64,000 nucleotides of DNA from JACMLX01 sp040384325 (GCA_040384325.1 JAZKJL010000007.1:56430-120429), one strand, 5' to 3'. Positions 1 to 10,700 are shown, numbered from the stretch's first letter. A program made the numbers and translations. Notes: generated by a model not told the origin, from the sequence alone.

Positions 1-1
1 C

Positions 2-1936
2 CTGCAGTTTGCACTTCCCCGCCCTGCCGCTGTTGCGCTCCGCGAGTATGTGCCAGGCAACTTAATCTACGCCAACGGCAACCGGTTCGTCGCACGCCGG
101 TTCCACCGTGACGTCGATGAACAGCGCGTCGAGATGCCGACGTTCGAAGTCTCGACTGGGCGTCAGGCGGTGCATCCGACCACAATGACGGCTGCAACGT
201 CGGGTCTCGGCACGACAGTGCTCCAGACGATCGCCGTGTGCGACGTGGACCTGATGCACCAGTCGCACATCTCGGACGAAGAGGAGCTTCGGTTCCAGCT
301 CGGCGTCACGATCTTCGGACTCGAGCTTGGTCAGCATGGTGGTGGCGAAGCGTACGCGTGGGGTGCGCAGCCGATTCATCACCGTCGCTCAGTCCGATTC
401 CGACAAGTCAACGTCGGCGCGAGCATCGCGATCACCAAGTACGACCGGCTGGGATACCCGATCTGTACCGTCTGCGGTCAGAGCGTGTCGCCGCTGTCAT
501 CAGAGAAGCAGCGACTGGACTTCAGCGAGAAGCACAAGGAACGCTGCGGCAGGGCAATCGAGCCGGTTGGCTTCTACTCGGACATCGTCGCCGATGCGAT
601 CTCGTTGGCAGGCTGCCCTGACCAAGAGACAGCGTACAGCGTACTCGAGGCCCTGCGTATGGCAGCAACGCAGGTGCTGGACATGCACAACGAGGACCTA
701 CAGATCCTGGTGATCGGCCATGTCGATCGCGACTCGGTAGATGCGTTTCTGTGGGACCCCATGCCAGGTGGCTCGGGCCTGCTGGACCAGTTCCTTGCGC
801 GCTTCCCGGACGTCATTAAGGTCGCGCTGGATATCTGCGGGCAGTGCCCGGGAGTCTGCGATACCTCGTGCGTGGACTGCCTCCAGACGTTCCGGAACGG
901 CTTCTACCACAAGTATCTCGACCGGCATCGCGTGCTGGAACGGCTTGGAGCCTGGGGGTCGACGATCGCCTCGACACACGCGATCATCGCCGTGCAGCAG
1001 CAGATGAGCACCACGCCAGACCAACTACCGGTGAATGCTGCCGAGCGGAAGCTTCAGGGCCTGCTAAAGGCGGCGGGCTTCCCGGATGGCGCACGCGGGC
1101 AACAGCTCAAGCTCCACCAGTCGGTCGGCACCACGACGCCGGACATCCTCTACCGCATGGACTTCCATGCCGAGGACGAAGGCGTGGTGGTGTACCTGGA
1201 CGGGTTAAGCCAAGGGATTCATGGGAACGCTGCGACCGCTGATCGCGATCGCGTGATCCGTGATTGGTTGCGGAACAACGGGTACGAGGTGGTGGAGATC
1301 ACGGCCGTCGAGCTGGATGATCCGGTAGCTATGCAACGGTACTTTCGGCGCCTGGCCAGTCTTCTGCGGCGGGATGACGTTCGGAATACCGTGGTGACGG
1401 ACACGAAGTGGTTCGATCAGTCGGAGCCCGATGATTCACCAGCACCCGTACTGAAGATCGTGCGACCCAGTGCGGGCGAGCGGTACGTTCGCTGCGTGCC
1501 GCTGACGACCCTCAAGGCTGCCGCGGGCGGTTTCGGTGAGCCCCAGTTCCTCGAGGAGCTCGAGGCAGGCGACTGGGTCGAGGTCTCCGGTGACACCTCG
1601 TTGCGAGCGGGCATGTTTGCGGCGAAGGTCGTGGGACGCTCTATGGAGCCGAAGATTCCAGATGGTGCGACGTGTCTCTTCGCTGGCCCGGTAACTGGAT
1701 CACGGGCTGGGCGGATCGTGCTCGCACAGCTTGAAGATCAGAAGGATCCGGAATCAGGTTTCAGGTACACCGTGAAGCGGTATCAGAGTGAGAAGACCAC
1801 GGGCGAGGACGGCGCGTGGCGTCATGTGAGGGTGTCGCTCGAGCCGATTAATCCGGACTTTGCGACCCTTGAACTGGCAGTGGACGCTGAGGAGCGCGTA
1901 AGGGTGATCGCCGAGTTCGTTCGCGTCGTAGGATAG
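2..1936 (+). CDS. DUF1998 helicase C-terminal part fused to nuclease-like and S24 peptidase domains (5' partial)
   Basis: The frame is open to the left edge, so the gene starts outside the window; the N-terminal helicase motor itself is not seen. The opening residues (ALREYVPGNLIYANG) match the segment that follows the motor in DUF1998 helicases such as MrfA and the DISARM proteins. A CxxC pair lies at 464-475. The DUF1998/MZB zinc cluster with the LWDPMPGGSGLL signature lies at about 755-880, with Cys residues in CGQCPGVCDTSCVDC. At about 1034-1380 a DUF559/Vsr-like PD-(D/E)XK fold is suggested by PDILYR, a VVVYLDG strand and GYEVVEI. From about 1490 to the end there is a LexA/UmuD-type S24 domain: an Ala-Gly at 1523-1528, Ser at 1640 in GRSMEP and Lys at 1775 in YTVKRY. 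It ends 97 nt before the attachment-site fragment. A nucleic-acid defence or repair role is inferred; the S24 call is the firmest, the nuclease call tentative. Confidence 0.8.
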   Translation: MQFALPRPAAVALREYVPGNLIYANGNRFVARRFHRDVDEQRVEMPTFEVSTGRQAVHPTTMTAATSGLGTTVLQTIAVCDVDLMHQSHISDEEELRFQLGVTIFGLELGQHGGGEAYAWGAQPIHHRRSVRFRQVNVGASIAITKYDRLGYPICTVCGQSVSPLSSEKQRLDFSEKHKERCGRAIEPVGFYSDIVADAISLAGCPDQETAYSVLEALRMAATQVLDMHNEDLQILVIGHVDRDSVDAFLWDPMPGGSGLLDQFLARFPDVIKVALDICGQCPGVCDTSCVDCLQTFRNGFYHKYLDRHRVLERLGAWGSTIASTHAIIAVQQQMSTTPDQLPVNAAERKLQGLLKAAGFPDGARGQQLKLHQSVGTTTPDILYRMDFHAEDEGVVVYLDGLSQGIHGNAATADRDRVIRDWLRNNGYEVVEITAVELDDPVAMQRYFRRLASLLRRDDVRNTVVTDTKWFDQSEPDDSPAPVLKIVRPSAGERYVRCVPLTTLKAAAGGFGEPQFLEELEAGDWVEVSGDTSLRAGMFAAKVVGRSMEPKIPDGATCLFAGPVTGSRAGRIVLAQLEDQKDPESGFRYTVKRYQSEKTTGEDGAWRHVRVSLEPINPDFATLELAVDAEERVRVIAEFVRVVG

Positions 1937-2032
1937 TTCGGGTGAGGGAGTGCACCACGGAATAGTCGCGATAGACAGAATTACGACGCCGTACTGCCGC
2001 TCCCTACCATCACCTCCCCGAGTCGCGACAGA

Positions 2033-2070
2033 TAATCAGCGGGTCGGGGGTTCGAGTCCCTCCTCGGGAG
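2033..2070 (+). other. tRNA-Asn 3' fragment, putative attachment site (attR)
   Basis: The sequence runs from the 3' side of an anticodon loop (TAA) through an anticodon-stem strand TCAGC, a GGGTC variable loop, a T arm GGGGG-TTCGAGT-CCCTC and the acceptor strand CTCGGGA with discriminator G. An acceptor ending this way needs a 5' strand TCCCGAG. U1 together with G73 is typical of tRNA-Asn, and TTAA-TCAGC is a usual Asn anticodon arm. No matching 5' half lies upstream. A 3'-end duplicate of a tRNA is the classical scar of a tyrosine-recombinase island, so the intact gene and integrase should lie left of the window. Confidence 0.75.
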
Positions 2071-2098
2071 TTGTGGCAGGCTCGAGATGAATCACAAG

Positions 2099-2128
2099 AA
2101 CGCCCCACCGAATTCGGCGGGGCGTTTT
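2099..2128 (+). terminator. Rho-independent terminator after the tRNA fragment
   Basis: A 12-bp stem (arms 2099-2110 and 2115-2126, one A-C mismatch at 2107/2118, loop AATT) runs straight into TTTT at 2125-2128. It lies 28 nt after the tRNA fragment and was probably the terminator of the original tRNA gene. Confidence 0.85.
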
Positions 2129-2298
2129 GTGTGTCCTGCACCCCGCGGCGTAGACCCGGGCAGCCCACGCTACCGCCGGCACCGACCTGGACCTTTGCCG
2201 ATGACCACGCATTCGACATTCCATCGTCACTCGGTCCCGTCAGCCACCACGCTGGCCGCCGCCGTCGCTCGAGAGCGCTCGGGAAACCTGCCCCCGCC

Positions 2299-2871
2299 CT
2301 ACTTCACACCCGCATCCGCCTCGACCACCAATCGCTCCCGCGCGGCCAGCAGCGCCTCGATCGCGTCAGCCACGTGCTCCTCGGTGATGTGGTGGTCACC
2401 GCGCTGCACACGCAGCTGATACGCCTTCACCAATACGTCGGCATCACGAAAGCCGTCCGGCGTCTGGAACTTGTAGCAGGCCAGTTCCACCTTCATGCCA
2501 TTCGGATCCTGCATATAAATCGAGTCCATGAAACCGCGGTCGCGCTGGATGAACTCGATGCCGTGCGCCTCCAGGCGCGCCGGGGCGAGGGCGAAGCTGG
2601 CGCGCGAGACGTTGAAGGCGATGTGCTCCACACAGCCGATCTCGCGCGGAGCAGGCCTCCGGGCATCGATGCGCGACTCGTTGATGAAGACCGTGAGCAG
2701 GCGACCGTCGCCAGGATCGAAATAGAGGTGATTCTCGTCGGGCTTGCCCAGATTTGGCTGCTCGAAGATGAACGGCATGCCGAGCACGCCCTGCCAGAAG
2801 TCGATGGCGCTCTGGCGGGTGGAACCGACGATGGTGATGTGATGCAGACCCTGCACCTGAACCTTCTTCAT
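2299..2871 (-). CDS. VOC superfamily protein, ring-cleaving dioxygenase/glyoxalase-like
   Basis: This is a cytoplasmic metalloprotein of the vicinal-oxygen-chelate fold. Two beta-alpha-beta-beta-beta modules are visible: residues 7-65, beginning GLHHITIVG, and residues about 75-130, beginning CVEHIAFNV and ending GMKVELACY. The His of the first strand, the His of CVEHIAF and the Glu of KVELA are the expected metal ligands. A charged helical tail follows. The start is the ATG before KKVQVQGLHH, preceded by an AGGACAGG Shine-Dalgarno sequence. The single-module length fits lactoylglutathione-lyase or dioxygenase-like relatives; the substrate cannot be told. It stands alone on the minus strand. 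Confidence 0.8.
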   Translation of the reverse strand: MKKVQVQGLHHITIVGSTRQSAIDFWQGVLGMPFIFEQPNLGKPDENHLYFDPGDGRLLTVFINESRIDARRPAPREIGCVEHIAFNVSRASFALAPARLEAHGIEFIQRDRGFMDSIYMQDPNGMKVELACYKFQTPDGFRDADVLVKAYQLRVQRGDHHITEEHVADAIEALLAARERLVVEADAGVK

Positions 2872-3093
2872 GCGACCTGTCCTGAATGGTGACGATGCCT
2901 GTTGCTGATCGATTCTGCGGCGGCTCGGGGCCGCACGCAACTGCCGCCGGCGCGTCTCGGCCCGTCCCGGCTTTGGCTGCGCCCGATCCGCCTCCCACTC
3001 CGCGAAACATTGCGCGGCGAATCAACTGGGCCGCGAGCACGTAGGGACGGAAACCCTCACGACGCGTTCCGCCCCCTTCCGCCCCGTGATTCC

Positions 3094-3816
3094 ATGCTCC
3101 GCCGCTCTACTGCGCTCGCCGTCACGCTCGCCGCCGCATCACTGCTCACCACTGCCCGCCTCGGCGCACAGCCGGTGCGCGGCACACTCCGCGAACACCT
3201 CGACCCGACACGCCTCGTCGCCGGCTCGGATTCATTCGTCGTCATCATGCGCAACGCCCCGCGCGGCTGGCAGCGACTCTCCGTCGCACGCGACGGCACG
3301 AACTGGCTGCTCGGCGACGCCCTCGCCATCGATGGCATGATGTCGCAGGCCAGCACGATCCGACTCGATGCAGCGCTCAACGAGTCATCGCTGCGACAGG
3401 AAGGCCTGATGATGGGCAAGCCGATGCGCATCGCGCTCGACACGCGACAGGGTCGGGTGACGGGGACGGCGCTGACGCCGAGCAATCCGGCCGGCGAGAT
3501 CGCGATCGACGTGCCGCAGGTGGAGGGGCTGGTGGACGACAATGCCGTCACGCCGCTGCTGGCGATCGTGCGCTGGCGTGACAGCCTCGCGTTCTCGTTC
3601 CCCGTCCTCGCCAGCGGCAAGGGCACTGTCGCCGACTTCACGCTCCGCACGCTCGGCAAGGAATCGGTGACCGTCCCGGCCGGGCAGTTCGACACCTGGC
3701 GCGTGGAGCTGCAGATGGAACGCGCGCGCATGATCGCGAACGTCACCACTGCGGCACCGTACCGCGTGGTGCGCATGAGCAATGGTCCGGCGTTCGAGAT
3801 GCAGCTGGTGAAGTGA
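3094..3816 (+). CDS. Secreted DUF3108-like protein
   Basis: It encodes 240 residues with a clear signal peptide (LRRSTALAVTLAAASLLTTARLGAQ). This supports the internal ATG at 3094 over longer in-frame starts. The mature part is beta-rich and alternates short polar strands. The segment RWRDSLAFSFPVLASGKG followed by VTVPAGQFDTWRVEL resembles the C-terminal half of DUF3108 periplasmic proteins, in which a threshold 'VPAG.f.t.rv' strand recurs. No catalytic residues are evident and the function is unknown. The gene is monocistronic and ends at a bidirectional hairpin shared with the convergent hydrolase gene. Confidence 0.75.
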   Translation: MLRRSTALAVTLAAASLLTTARLGAQPVRGTLREHLDPTRLVAGSDSFVVIMRNAPRGWQRLSVARDGTNWLLGDALAIDGMMSQASTIRLDAALNESSLRQEGLMMGKPMRIALDTRQGRVTGTALTPSNPAGEIAIDVPQVEGLVDDNAVTPLLAIVRWRDSLAFSFPVLASGKGTVADFTLRTLGKESVTVPAGQFDTWRVELQMERARMIANVTTAAPYRVVRMSNGPAFEMQLVK

Positions 3817-3886
3817 ATTCGTGCGCGAACCTGTCGTTCGGTCAGCGTCGCAGCATCGTTGACCGTCCTGCACGCCGCCGAACTGG

Positions 3887-3915
3887 AAACGCCCCGCCAC
3901 TTCCGGCGGGCGTTT
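3887..3915. terminator. Bidirectional terminator hairpin
   Basis: An AAACGCCC-GCC / GGCGGGCGTTT stem with one bulged C and a short loop lies between two convergent genes. The A and T tracts at the two ends make it usable from either strand. Confidence 0.75.
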
Positions 3916-3961
3916 CGTGTTTCTGGCCATGACCGTCAGTCAGCAGCCACTCTCGCCGCCG

Positions 3962-4804
3962 TCACACCGCCTGCGTGCGCGGCGCAGGCGTCTGCATCCG
4001 CGCATGCGCCAACGCCCACTCAAGAGCATGGTCGGCCACCTCCTCCCATCCTGCCTGCGCCGGCAGCAGGTGCGCACGACCGGGGAACTCCACCACCTCG
4101 GTCACCGTCTTCGACTTGTAATGCTTCGCATTGGAGCGCTGCACCGAGGGCGGCATGAGATGATCCTTCTCGCCCGCGATGAACAGCAGCGGGGCGCGAT
4201 CGTCGTTGTGATAGTTCACCCACGACCCCTGATGGCCCGGCGTGAAGTTCGCGAAGGCGCTCTCGAAGAAGATCGGTCCCGACGCCGGCACGTGGTACCG
4301 CTCATAGAGCAGCTTCGATTCTTCGGGCGTGAACGTGTTGGTGAACGCGTACGTCCACTGCTCCAGCGTCAGCCCGACGGCCTTGTGGCGGTTGGATGGG
4401 TGGCTGAGTACGGGGAACGTCGCCTTCAACTGCGTCAACGGCAGCACCGCGACGCCCTCCGTCGGCGCCGAGTTGATCGCCACACCGCATGCACCCAGTC
4501 CATGATCGAGCAGCACCTGCACGAACACGCCGCCCGCGGAGTGGCCGATGAGGATGGGTGGCGTCTCGCACTCACGGACGATGTCCTTCAGCCGTGCGAT
4601 GATCTGCGGCACCGTCACCTGCTCGATCGGCGTGGTGTCGCGATTCAACGCCTCCACTTCCACGTCGAAGCCGGGATACGCGGGAGCGATGACCCGGAAG
4701 CCTTTCGCTTCGTAATGGGTGATCCAGTGCTCCCAGCTTCGCGGCGTGACCCAGAAGCCGTGAATGAGGACGATCGTATCGGGGGCTTGCGGACTGACAC
4801 TCAT
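3962..4804 (-). CDS. Alpha/beta hydrolase
   Basis: It encodes 280 residues with a full alpha/beta-hydrolase plan and no signal peptide. The oxyanion strand is IVLIHGFW, the nucleophile elbow is GHSAGG, the acid is probably the Asp in GEKDHLMP, and the catalytic His is in GRAHLLPAQ. A lid of about 80 residues sits between nucleophile and acid. The start is the ATG before SVSPQAPDTIVLIHG; upstream in-frame sequence has no hydrolase character. The nearest relatives by pattern are small esterase/lipase-like hydrolases annotated only at superfamily level. No operon partner is evident. Confidence 0.85.
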   Translation of the reverse strand: MSVSPQAPDTIVLIHGFWVTPRSWEHWITHYEAKGFRVIAPAYPGFDVEVEALNRDTTPIEQVTVPQIIARLKDIVRECETPPILIGHSAGGVFVQVLLDHGLGACGVAINSAPTEGVAVLPLTQLKATFPVLSHPSNRHKAVGLTLEQWTYAFTNTFTPEESKLLYERYHVPASGPIFFESAFANFTPGHQGSWVNYHNDDRAPLLFIAGEKDHLMPPSVQRSNAKHYKSKTVTEVVEFPGRAHLLPAQAGWEEVADHALEWALAHARMQTPAPRTQAV

Positions 4805-4973
4805 GCTGCGGCTCCATGGATGGGGGGAGGCCTGCGCGGACGGCATCGGTCGATCGTGCCCAGTATGCCGACACCGGTCAGTCGCGGCAATGCACACACC
4901 GTGAGCGCGCCAACGGCGCAGTTCGGTGTTTGGTGCCACGACTGAATACGCAGCATGAGACCGCCATGAAGCT

Positions 4974-4994
4974 GCGCGCGATGCCGTCGCGCGC
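4974..4994 (-). terminator. Possible terminator hairpin after the ABC-F gene
   Basis: A perfect 8-bp GC stem (GCGCGCGA / TCGCGCGC, loop TGCCG) begins 9 nt beyond the ABC-F stop codon. It lacks a T tract, so it may only be an mRNA-stabilising hairpin. Confidence 0.4.
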
Positions 4995-5002
4995 GCTGCG
5001 CC

Positions 5003-6625
<1,623 letters not shown>

Positions 6626-6833
6626 GCGAAATTGGAAGAGGCGCTGGAGACAGGCCGCCGGGTGGGCCGTCGAGTCGCGAAGGATACCGGCTTCCTGCGA
6701 CCGGGACCATGTCGGGACGGCATCCGGCCAGCGTGCTGGCGTAGCCCTTGCACCGGCTCGCACCGAGCAGTCCCACGTCGACGCCAGCAGCACCACCCCT
6801 GCACCGGCGTCTTTCCCACGCTTCGGAGCCGGT

Positions 6834-8126
6834 GTGACGGTCGTTCCTCGCCTGGCGGCACCTGCCGCGACGCCCACCGCGCCGCCGCCGTCGGCCGCGA
6901 GTGAGACCGCCACCGTCGTCAAGAGCGCGCCGCGACTCCACCGCATCGAGATCACCACCCGCACCTTCATCACGCTGGTGCTGGTGATCGTGACCTGCTG
7001 GTCGCTGATGAAGCTGGCGCCGGTGATCCTGATGGTGGTGGCGGCGCTGATGCTGGTCGGATCACTGAGCCCGACGGTGGAAAAGCTGGAGGCGCGCGGC
7101 ATGAAGCGCGGCCTCGCCATCGGCCTCGTGTTCGGTGCGCTGCTGGGGATCGTGGCGCTGCTGATCACCTTCACCATCCCGGAGCTGTTCGCACAGGGCA
7201 GCTCGCTGGTGGAGCGCGAGCCGATGCTGCGCGAACAGCTGGCACAGTGGCTGGATCGCTACCGCATGACCAAGCCGCTGGCATCGTCACTGCGCCAGGT
7301 GGAGTACTCCGCGCTGCTCGGCACCGGGCAGGGCACGCTGCGCACCTCGATGCGCGTGTTCGAGATCATGGCCTACACCGTCGGTGCGCTCTTCCTCGCG
7401 CTGTACGTGATGCTGGATCGCGACCGCCTGCGCGGCGCCCTGTTCTCGCTGGTGCCGCGCAGCCACCACATCGCCCTCTCGCGCATCCTGCTGAACCTGG
7501 AGCGGATCGTGGGTGGCTTCATCCGCGGGCAGGTGATCACCTGCGTGCTGATGGGCATCTTCATCTTCATCCTGCTCACCGCGGTCGGGGTGCAGAGCGC
7601 CCTGGCGATCGCAGTCTTCGCCGGCATCGCCGACATCCTGCCGTACATCGGCGGCCTGCTGATCCTGGCACCGGCGGTGCTCGCGGCGCTCACGATCAGC
7701 CCCACCGCGGCGGTGACGGTGGCGGTGCTGATCACGATCTACCAGGAAGTGGAGAGCCGGTTGCTGATCCCGATGGTGTACGGCCGCGCGCTGCGCCTGC
7801 CGTCGTCGGTGATCCTGGTGGCGTTGCTGGCGGGCGGCGTGCTGTATGGCCTGGTGGGTGCGCTGCTGGCGCTGCCGGTGGCGGCGGCGGCGCTGATGCT
7901 GATCGAGGAGCTGCGGGTGGACCTCCCCGGCCAGTCGGAGACGCCGGACAAGGAGAAGCAGCGGGAGCTCGACACGCGCTACGACGAGGAGTACACGGCA
8001 CGCACCGAGGGACTGCCGGTGGACGAGGCGGCGGCCATCGCCCTTTCGCTCACCGACGACCGGGCGCGTGACGACGACATCACCCTCGCCCCGGTGACCG
8101 ACGACGGCGCGCCGCGGTCGCGCTGA
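6834..8126 (+). CDS. AI-2E family transporter (membrane permease)
   Basis: It encodes about 430 residues with eight or so hydrophobic helices, starting with TFITLVLVIVTCW. The family's characteristic loop SLVPRSHHIALSRIL and the segment GIADILPYIGGLL lie in the second half. The N-terminal 45 residues are Pro/Ala-rich and the C-terminal tail is acidic and soluble (about 70 residues). The GTG at 6834, with GGAG five bases upstream, is the only good start I find, but the N-terminus is uncertain. Family members export AI-2 or act as Na+/H+ antiporters, so the name does not prove quorum-signal transport. Confidence 0.85.
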   Translation: MTVVPRLAAPAATPTAPPPSAASETATVVKSAPRLHRIEITTRTFITLVLVIVTCWSLMKLAPVILMVVAALMLVGSLSPTVEKLEARGMKRGLAIGLVFGALLGIVALLITFTIPELFAQGSSLVEREPMLREQLAQWLDRYRMTKPLASSLRQVEYSALLGTGQGTLRTSMRVFEIMAYTVGALFLALYVMLDRDRLRGALFSLVPRSHHIALSRILLNLERIVGGFIRGQVITCVLMGIFIFILLTAVGVQSALAIAVFAGIADILPYIGGLLILAPAVLAALTISPTAAVTVAVLITIYQEVESRLLIPMVYGRALRLPSSVILVALLAGGVLYGLVGALLALPVAAAALMLIEELRVDLPGQSETPDKEKQRELDTRYDEEYTARTEGLPVDEAAAIALSLTDDRARDDDITLAPVTDDGAPRSR

Positions 8127-8390
8127 TCTTCCGCGTTCCGGGGTGATGCGAGCGCGGTCGCACGACACGCTCGCGGCTGGAATCGCACTGTGCCGGAGCC
8201 TACATTGCGGCAGTGGTCGACGCTCGGTCGGACCAGGCCGTGGAGGGGTGGTTCGTCGCGCGTGACAACGCCGGCGATGGCTACCCCGTCGGTCCGGTGG
8301 ACCCGTCGCGGCGCCAGCGACCTCCCGAGCGACAGTGGTCACCCGACCAACGCCCCCTTGTCCCGTTGCCGGAATGCGGAAACCTGCTCC

Positions 8391-10694
8391 ATGAAGTGGT
8401 CCCTGCCGAGGCACATGCTGGTGCTGCTGGCCGTCCTGACGTGTGCGGCGCCGGTGACGGCGCGTGCCCAGACGGTGTCGCAGCTGGTGGTTTCGTCGAT
8501 GCAGATGCGCATCGAGGCGGGCGCTCGCGGCCAGATCATCATCGAGCTGCTGGACGACATGAGCCGGGCGATCCCGCTCGATCGCGGCGGGTTGACGGTC
8601 AGCAGTGCCGACACCACCATCGCCACCGTCACCGGCACCGGTGAAGTGACCGGGGTGCGGCCGGGACGCACCCAGATCCTGATCCAGGCTGGCGCCTTCG
8701 CGCGCCGGGTGCAGGTGTCGGTCAGTGCCGCCACCGGTGCACGGCCGACGGCGCCGCCGACCAGCCAGCCGGTGACCCCGGCCACCACCGCGCCGGTCAC
8801 CGGCCAGCCCACTCCCGTCGCCGCCGGCGGTTCGACCGCCGTCTCGGCCACGATCGAGCCGGGAAACATCCGGCTCCTCCCGTCGGAACGATTCCGCCCG
8901 ACCTTCCGCGTGGTGCTGGCCAACGGCTCCACCACCGATGCGACCGACGTGGTCTGGACGACGTTCGGCGCCGCCGTGGCCATCGATCCGGCGACCAGTG
9001 AACTGGTGGCGGTGTTGCCGGGGAGCGGCGTGCTCGGTGGCCGTTCGGCGTCGAGCGGCGTGACCGCCTCGGTGCCGGTGGTGGTCGGAGAGCCCGTGCT
9101 GGTGCCGGATCCCGACTCGCTGCTGCTCAGCTCCGGCATCATGGACACGGTCTACCTCGTGGCACCGGCACAGGACCGCCGGCGCGTGACGCAGAACCTG
9201 ACCTGGAGCAGCACCGAACCGAACGTGCTGCGCGTGCTCAACCCGTCGCAGGGCATCGTGGAAGCCCGGGACAACGGGAACGCGGACCTGATCGTGACCG
9301 GCTACACCCTCACGCGCCGCATCCCGGTGCGCGTGACGCCGCGCATCTCGCGCATCGCCACCGCAGTGGAGGCGGGCACCGAGATCACGCTCGGCGTGGG
9401 TGGTTCGAAGGCGCTGGAGGCGAAGGCCTACGGCATGAGCGACGACGTGCTGCCGCCGACCGTGATGATGTGGCGCGTGGCCGACGCCACGCTGGCCAGC
9501 GTCACCGCCACCGGCACGATCGTCGGTGTGCGTGAAGGCAAGACCACGGTCACTCTGGTGGCGTCGGGCCTGCCGCCGCGCAGCTGGCCGGTGGTGGTGC
9601 GCGACGTGAAGGTGAGCGTGCGCGAGAAGCTGATCTCGGTGCCCACCGGCACGCCGCGTCCACTGACCGCGACGCTGCGTGCGCGCGACCAGTCCGACCT
9701 CGGCGCCGCCACCGGCGCGCGCTGGCTCTCGACGTCGCCCGCCGTGGCGACGGTGGATGCCAACGGCACGCTGAATCCGAAGACACCGGGCCGCACCACG
9801 GTGATCGTGTCGCAGGACGGCGCCGGCACCGACTCGATCCAGGTGTTCGTCACCGGCCGCGCGCTGGTGTCGGGATCGATGGGTGGCGTGCGCGGGATCT
9901 GGCAGGTGTTGAGCGGCAACGACTCCACCGCCGCACTGCTGCTCAAGAGCGACAGCGGCGCGATTTCGCAGGCGGTGTGGTCACCCGATCGCACGAGGAT
10001 CGCCGCCACCTTCGAGCCACTCGATCGCAGCGGGCAGTCGCGCATCGTGGTGATGGATGCCGACGGTCGCAACTGGAAGACGATCAGTCCCGACAGCATC
10101 ATGGCGTCGGACCCGTCGTGGACGCGTGATGGCCGCAGCGTACTGATGGCGGTGCGCAACCCGAAGGTCGGGATGATCATGCGGGTGTCGGTGGTGAACG
10201 GCAGCGCGTCGTCGATCCGACAGGTGGGCGAGGGACAGCTGCGGTATCCCGCTGTGGGAAGCGACACCGCCGACCTGCTGGTGCGCGTCGAGACGAAGGA
10301 CGCGGTGGACGTGGGTCGCATCCGTGCCGGCAACGTGACGCTGCTCACCAGCGGCAAGCCGCGCGAGGAGCTGATGGCCACGCTGCGCGACGGTCGCCTG
10401 CTGCTGGCGGTGGACTCGTCGGGGCGCAACCGCCCCTCGTCGTTGCAGGCAGGCATGGCGGGGGCCAGCGGTGTGCAGTCGGCCACCGCGGTCTCGCTGC
10501 CGGGCGGCCTGGTGCTCACCGACATCAGTCGCGGGTACGACGACGCCTCGGTGATCGTGGTGGCGCGCGCGCGCTCGTGGCCCGGTGTGCCGAACAACTC
10601 GCTGGTGGTGTTGCGTGTGCCGCTCGATGGCACCGAGCCGAAGGTGTTGCTGCTGCTGTCCGAGAAGGATTTCGTCACGGTCCGAACCGACTGA
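8391..10694 (+). CDS. Secreted Big2 (Ig-like) and TolB-like repeat protein
   Basis: It encodes 767 residues. A signal peptide (KWSLPRHMLVLLAVLTCAAPVTARAQ) supports the ATG at 8391. The mature protein has several bacterial Ig-like type 2 modules, each ending in the hallmark 'V..G.a.it' strand (for example IATVTGTGEVTGVRPGRTQI and VATVDANGTLNPKTPGRTTVIV). A Pro/Thr-rich linker lies at about 120-145. From residue about 530 there are TolB/WD-like beta-propeller blades (SQAVWSPDRTRIAATF, DPSWTRDGRSVLMAV). It is followed after 6 nt by the kinase gene, so the two form one transcript. An envelope sensing or binding role is inferred. Confidence 0.85.
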   Translation: MKWSLPRHMLVLLAVLTCAAPVTARAQTVSQLVVSSMQMRIEAGARGQIIIELLDDMSRAIPLDRGGLTVSSADTTIATVTGTGEVTGVRPGRTQILIQAGAFARRVQVSVSAATGARPTAPPTSQPVTPATTAPVTGQPTPVAAGGSTAVSATIEPGNIRLLPSERFRPTFRVVLANGSTTDATDVVWTTFGAAVAIDPATSELVAVLPGSGVLGGRSASSGVTASVPVVVGEPVLVPDPDSLLLSSGIMDTVYLVAPAQDRRRVTQNLTWSSTEPNVLRVLNPSQGIVEARDNGNADLIVTGYTLTRRIPVRVTPRISRIATAVEAGTEITLGVGGSKALEAKAYGMSDDVLPPTVMMWRVADATLASVTATGTIVGVREGKTTVTLVASGLPPRSWPVVVRDVKVSVREKLISVPTGTPRPLTATLRARDQSDLGAATGARWLSTSPAVATVDANGTLNPKTPGRTTVIVSQDGAGTDSIQVFVTGRALVSGSMGGVRGIWQVLSGNDSTAALLLKSDSGAISQAVWSPDRTRIAATFEPLDRSGQSRIVVMDADGRNWKTISPDSIMASDPSWTRDGRSVLMAVRNPKVGMIMRVSVVNGSASSIRQVGEGQLRYPAVGSDTADLLVRVETKDAVDVGRIRAGNVTLLTSGKPREELMATLRDGRLLLAVDSSGRNRPSSLQAGMAGASGVQSATAVSLPGGLVLTDISRGYDDASVIVVARARSWPGVPNNSLVVLRVPLDGTEPKVLLLLSEKDFVTVRTD

Positions 10695-10700
10695 GCCCCT

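Larger units (their letters stand above)
1937..2298. other. Non-coding island/chromosome junction
   Basis: This 362-nt stretch has no credible gene. It holds the tRNA-Asn 3' fragment at 2033-2070 and the terminator at 2099-2128. The segment 1937-2032 shows no D-arm or 5' acceptor strand for the tRNA fragment. I see nothing recognisable in 2130-2298. Confidence 0.7.

Noticed and set aside
2033..2070. Complete tRNA gene
   Set aside because: Only the 3' half is present; no D arm, anticodon 5' stem or 5' acceptor strand lies upstream.
2071..2892. 273-residue plus-strand open frame
   Set aside because: It lies antisense to the VOC gene, has no family signature and arises from high GC on the opposite strand.
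6834..8126. Firm AI-2 quorum-sensing exporter
   Set aside because: The family name alone does not show AI-2 transport, and no luxS or lsr genes are near.
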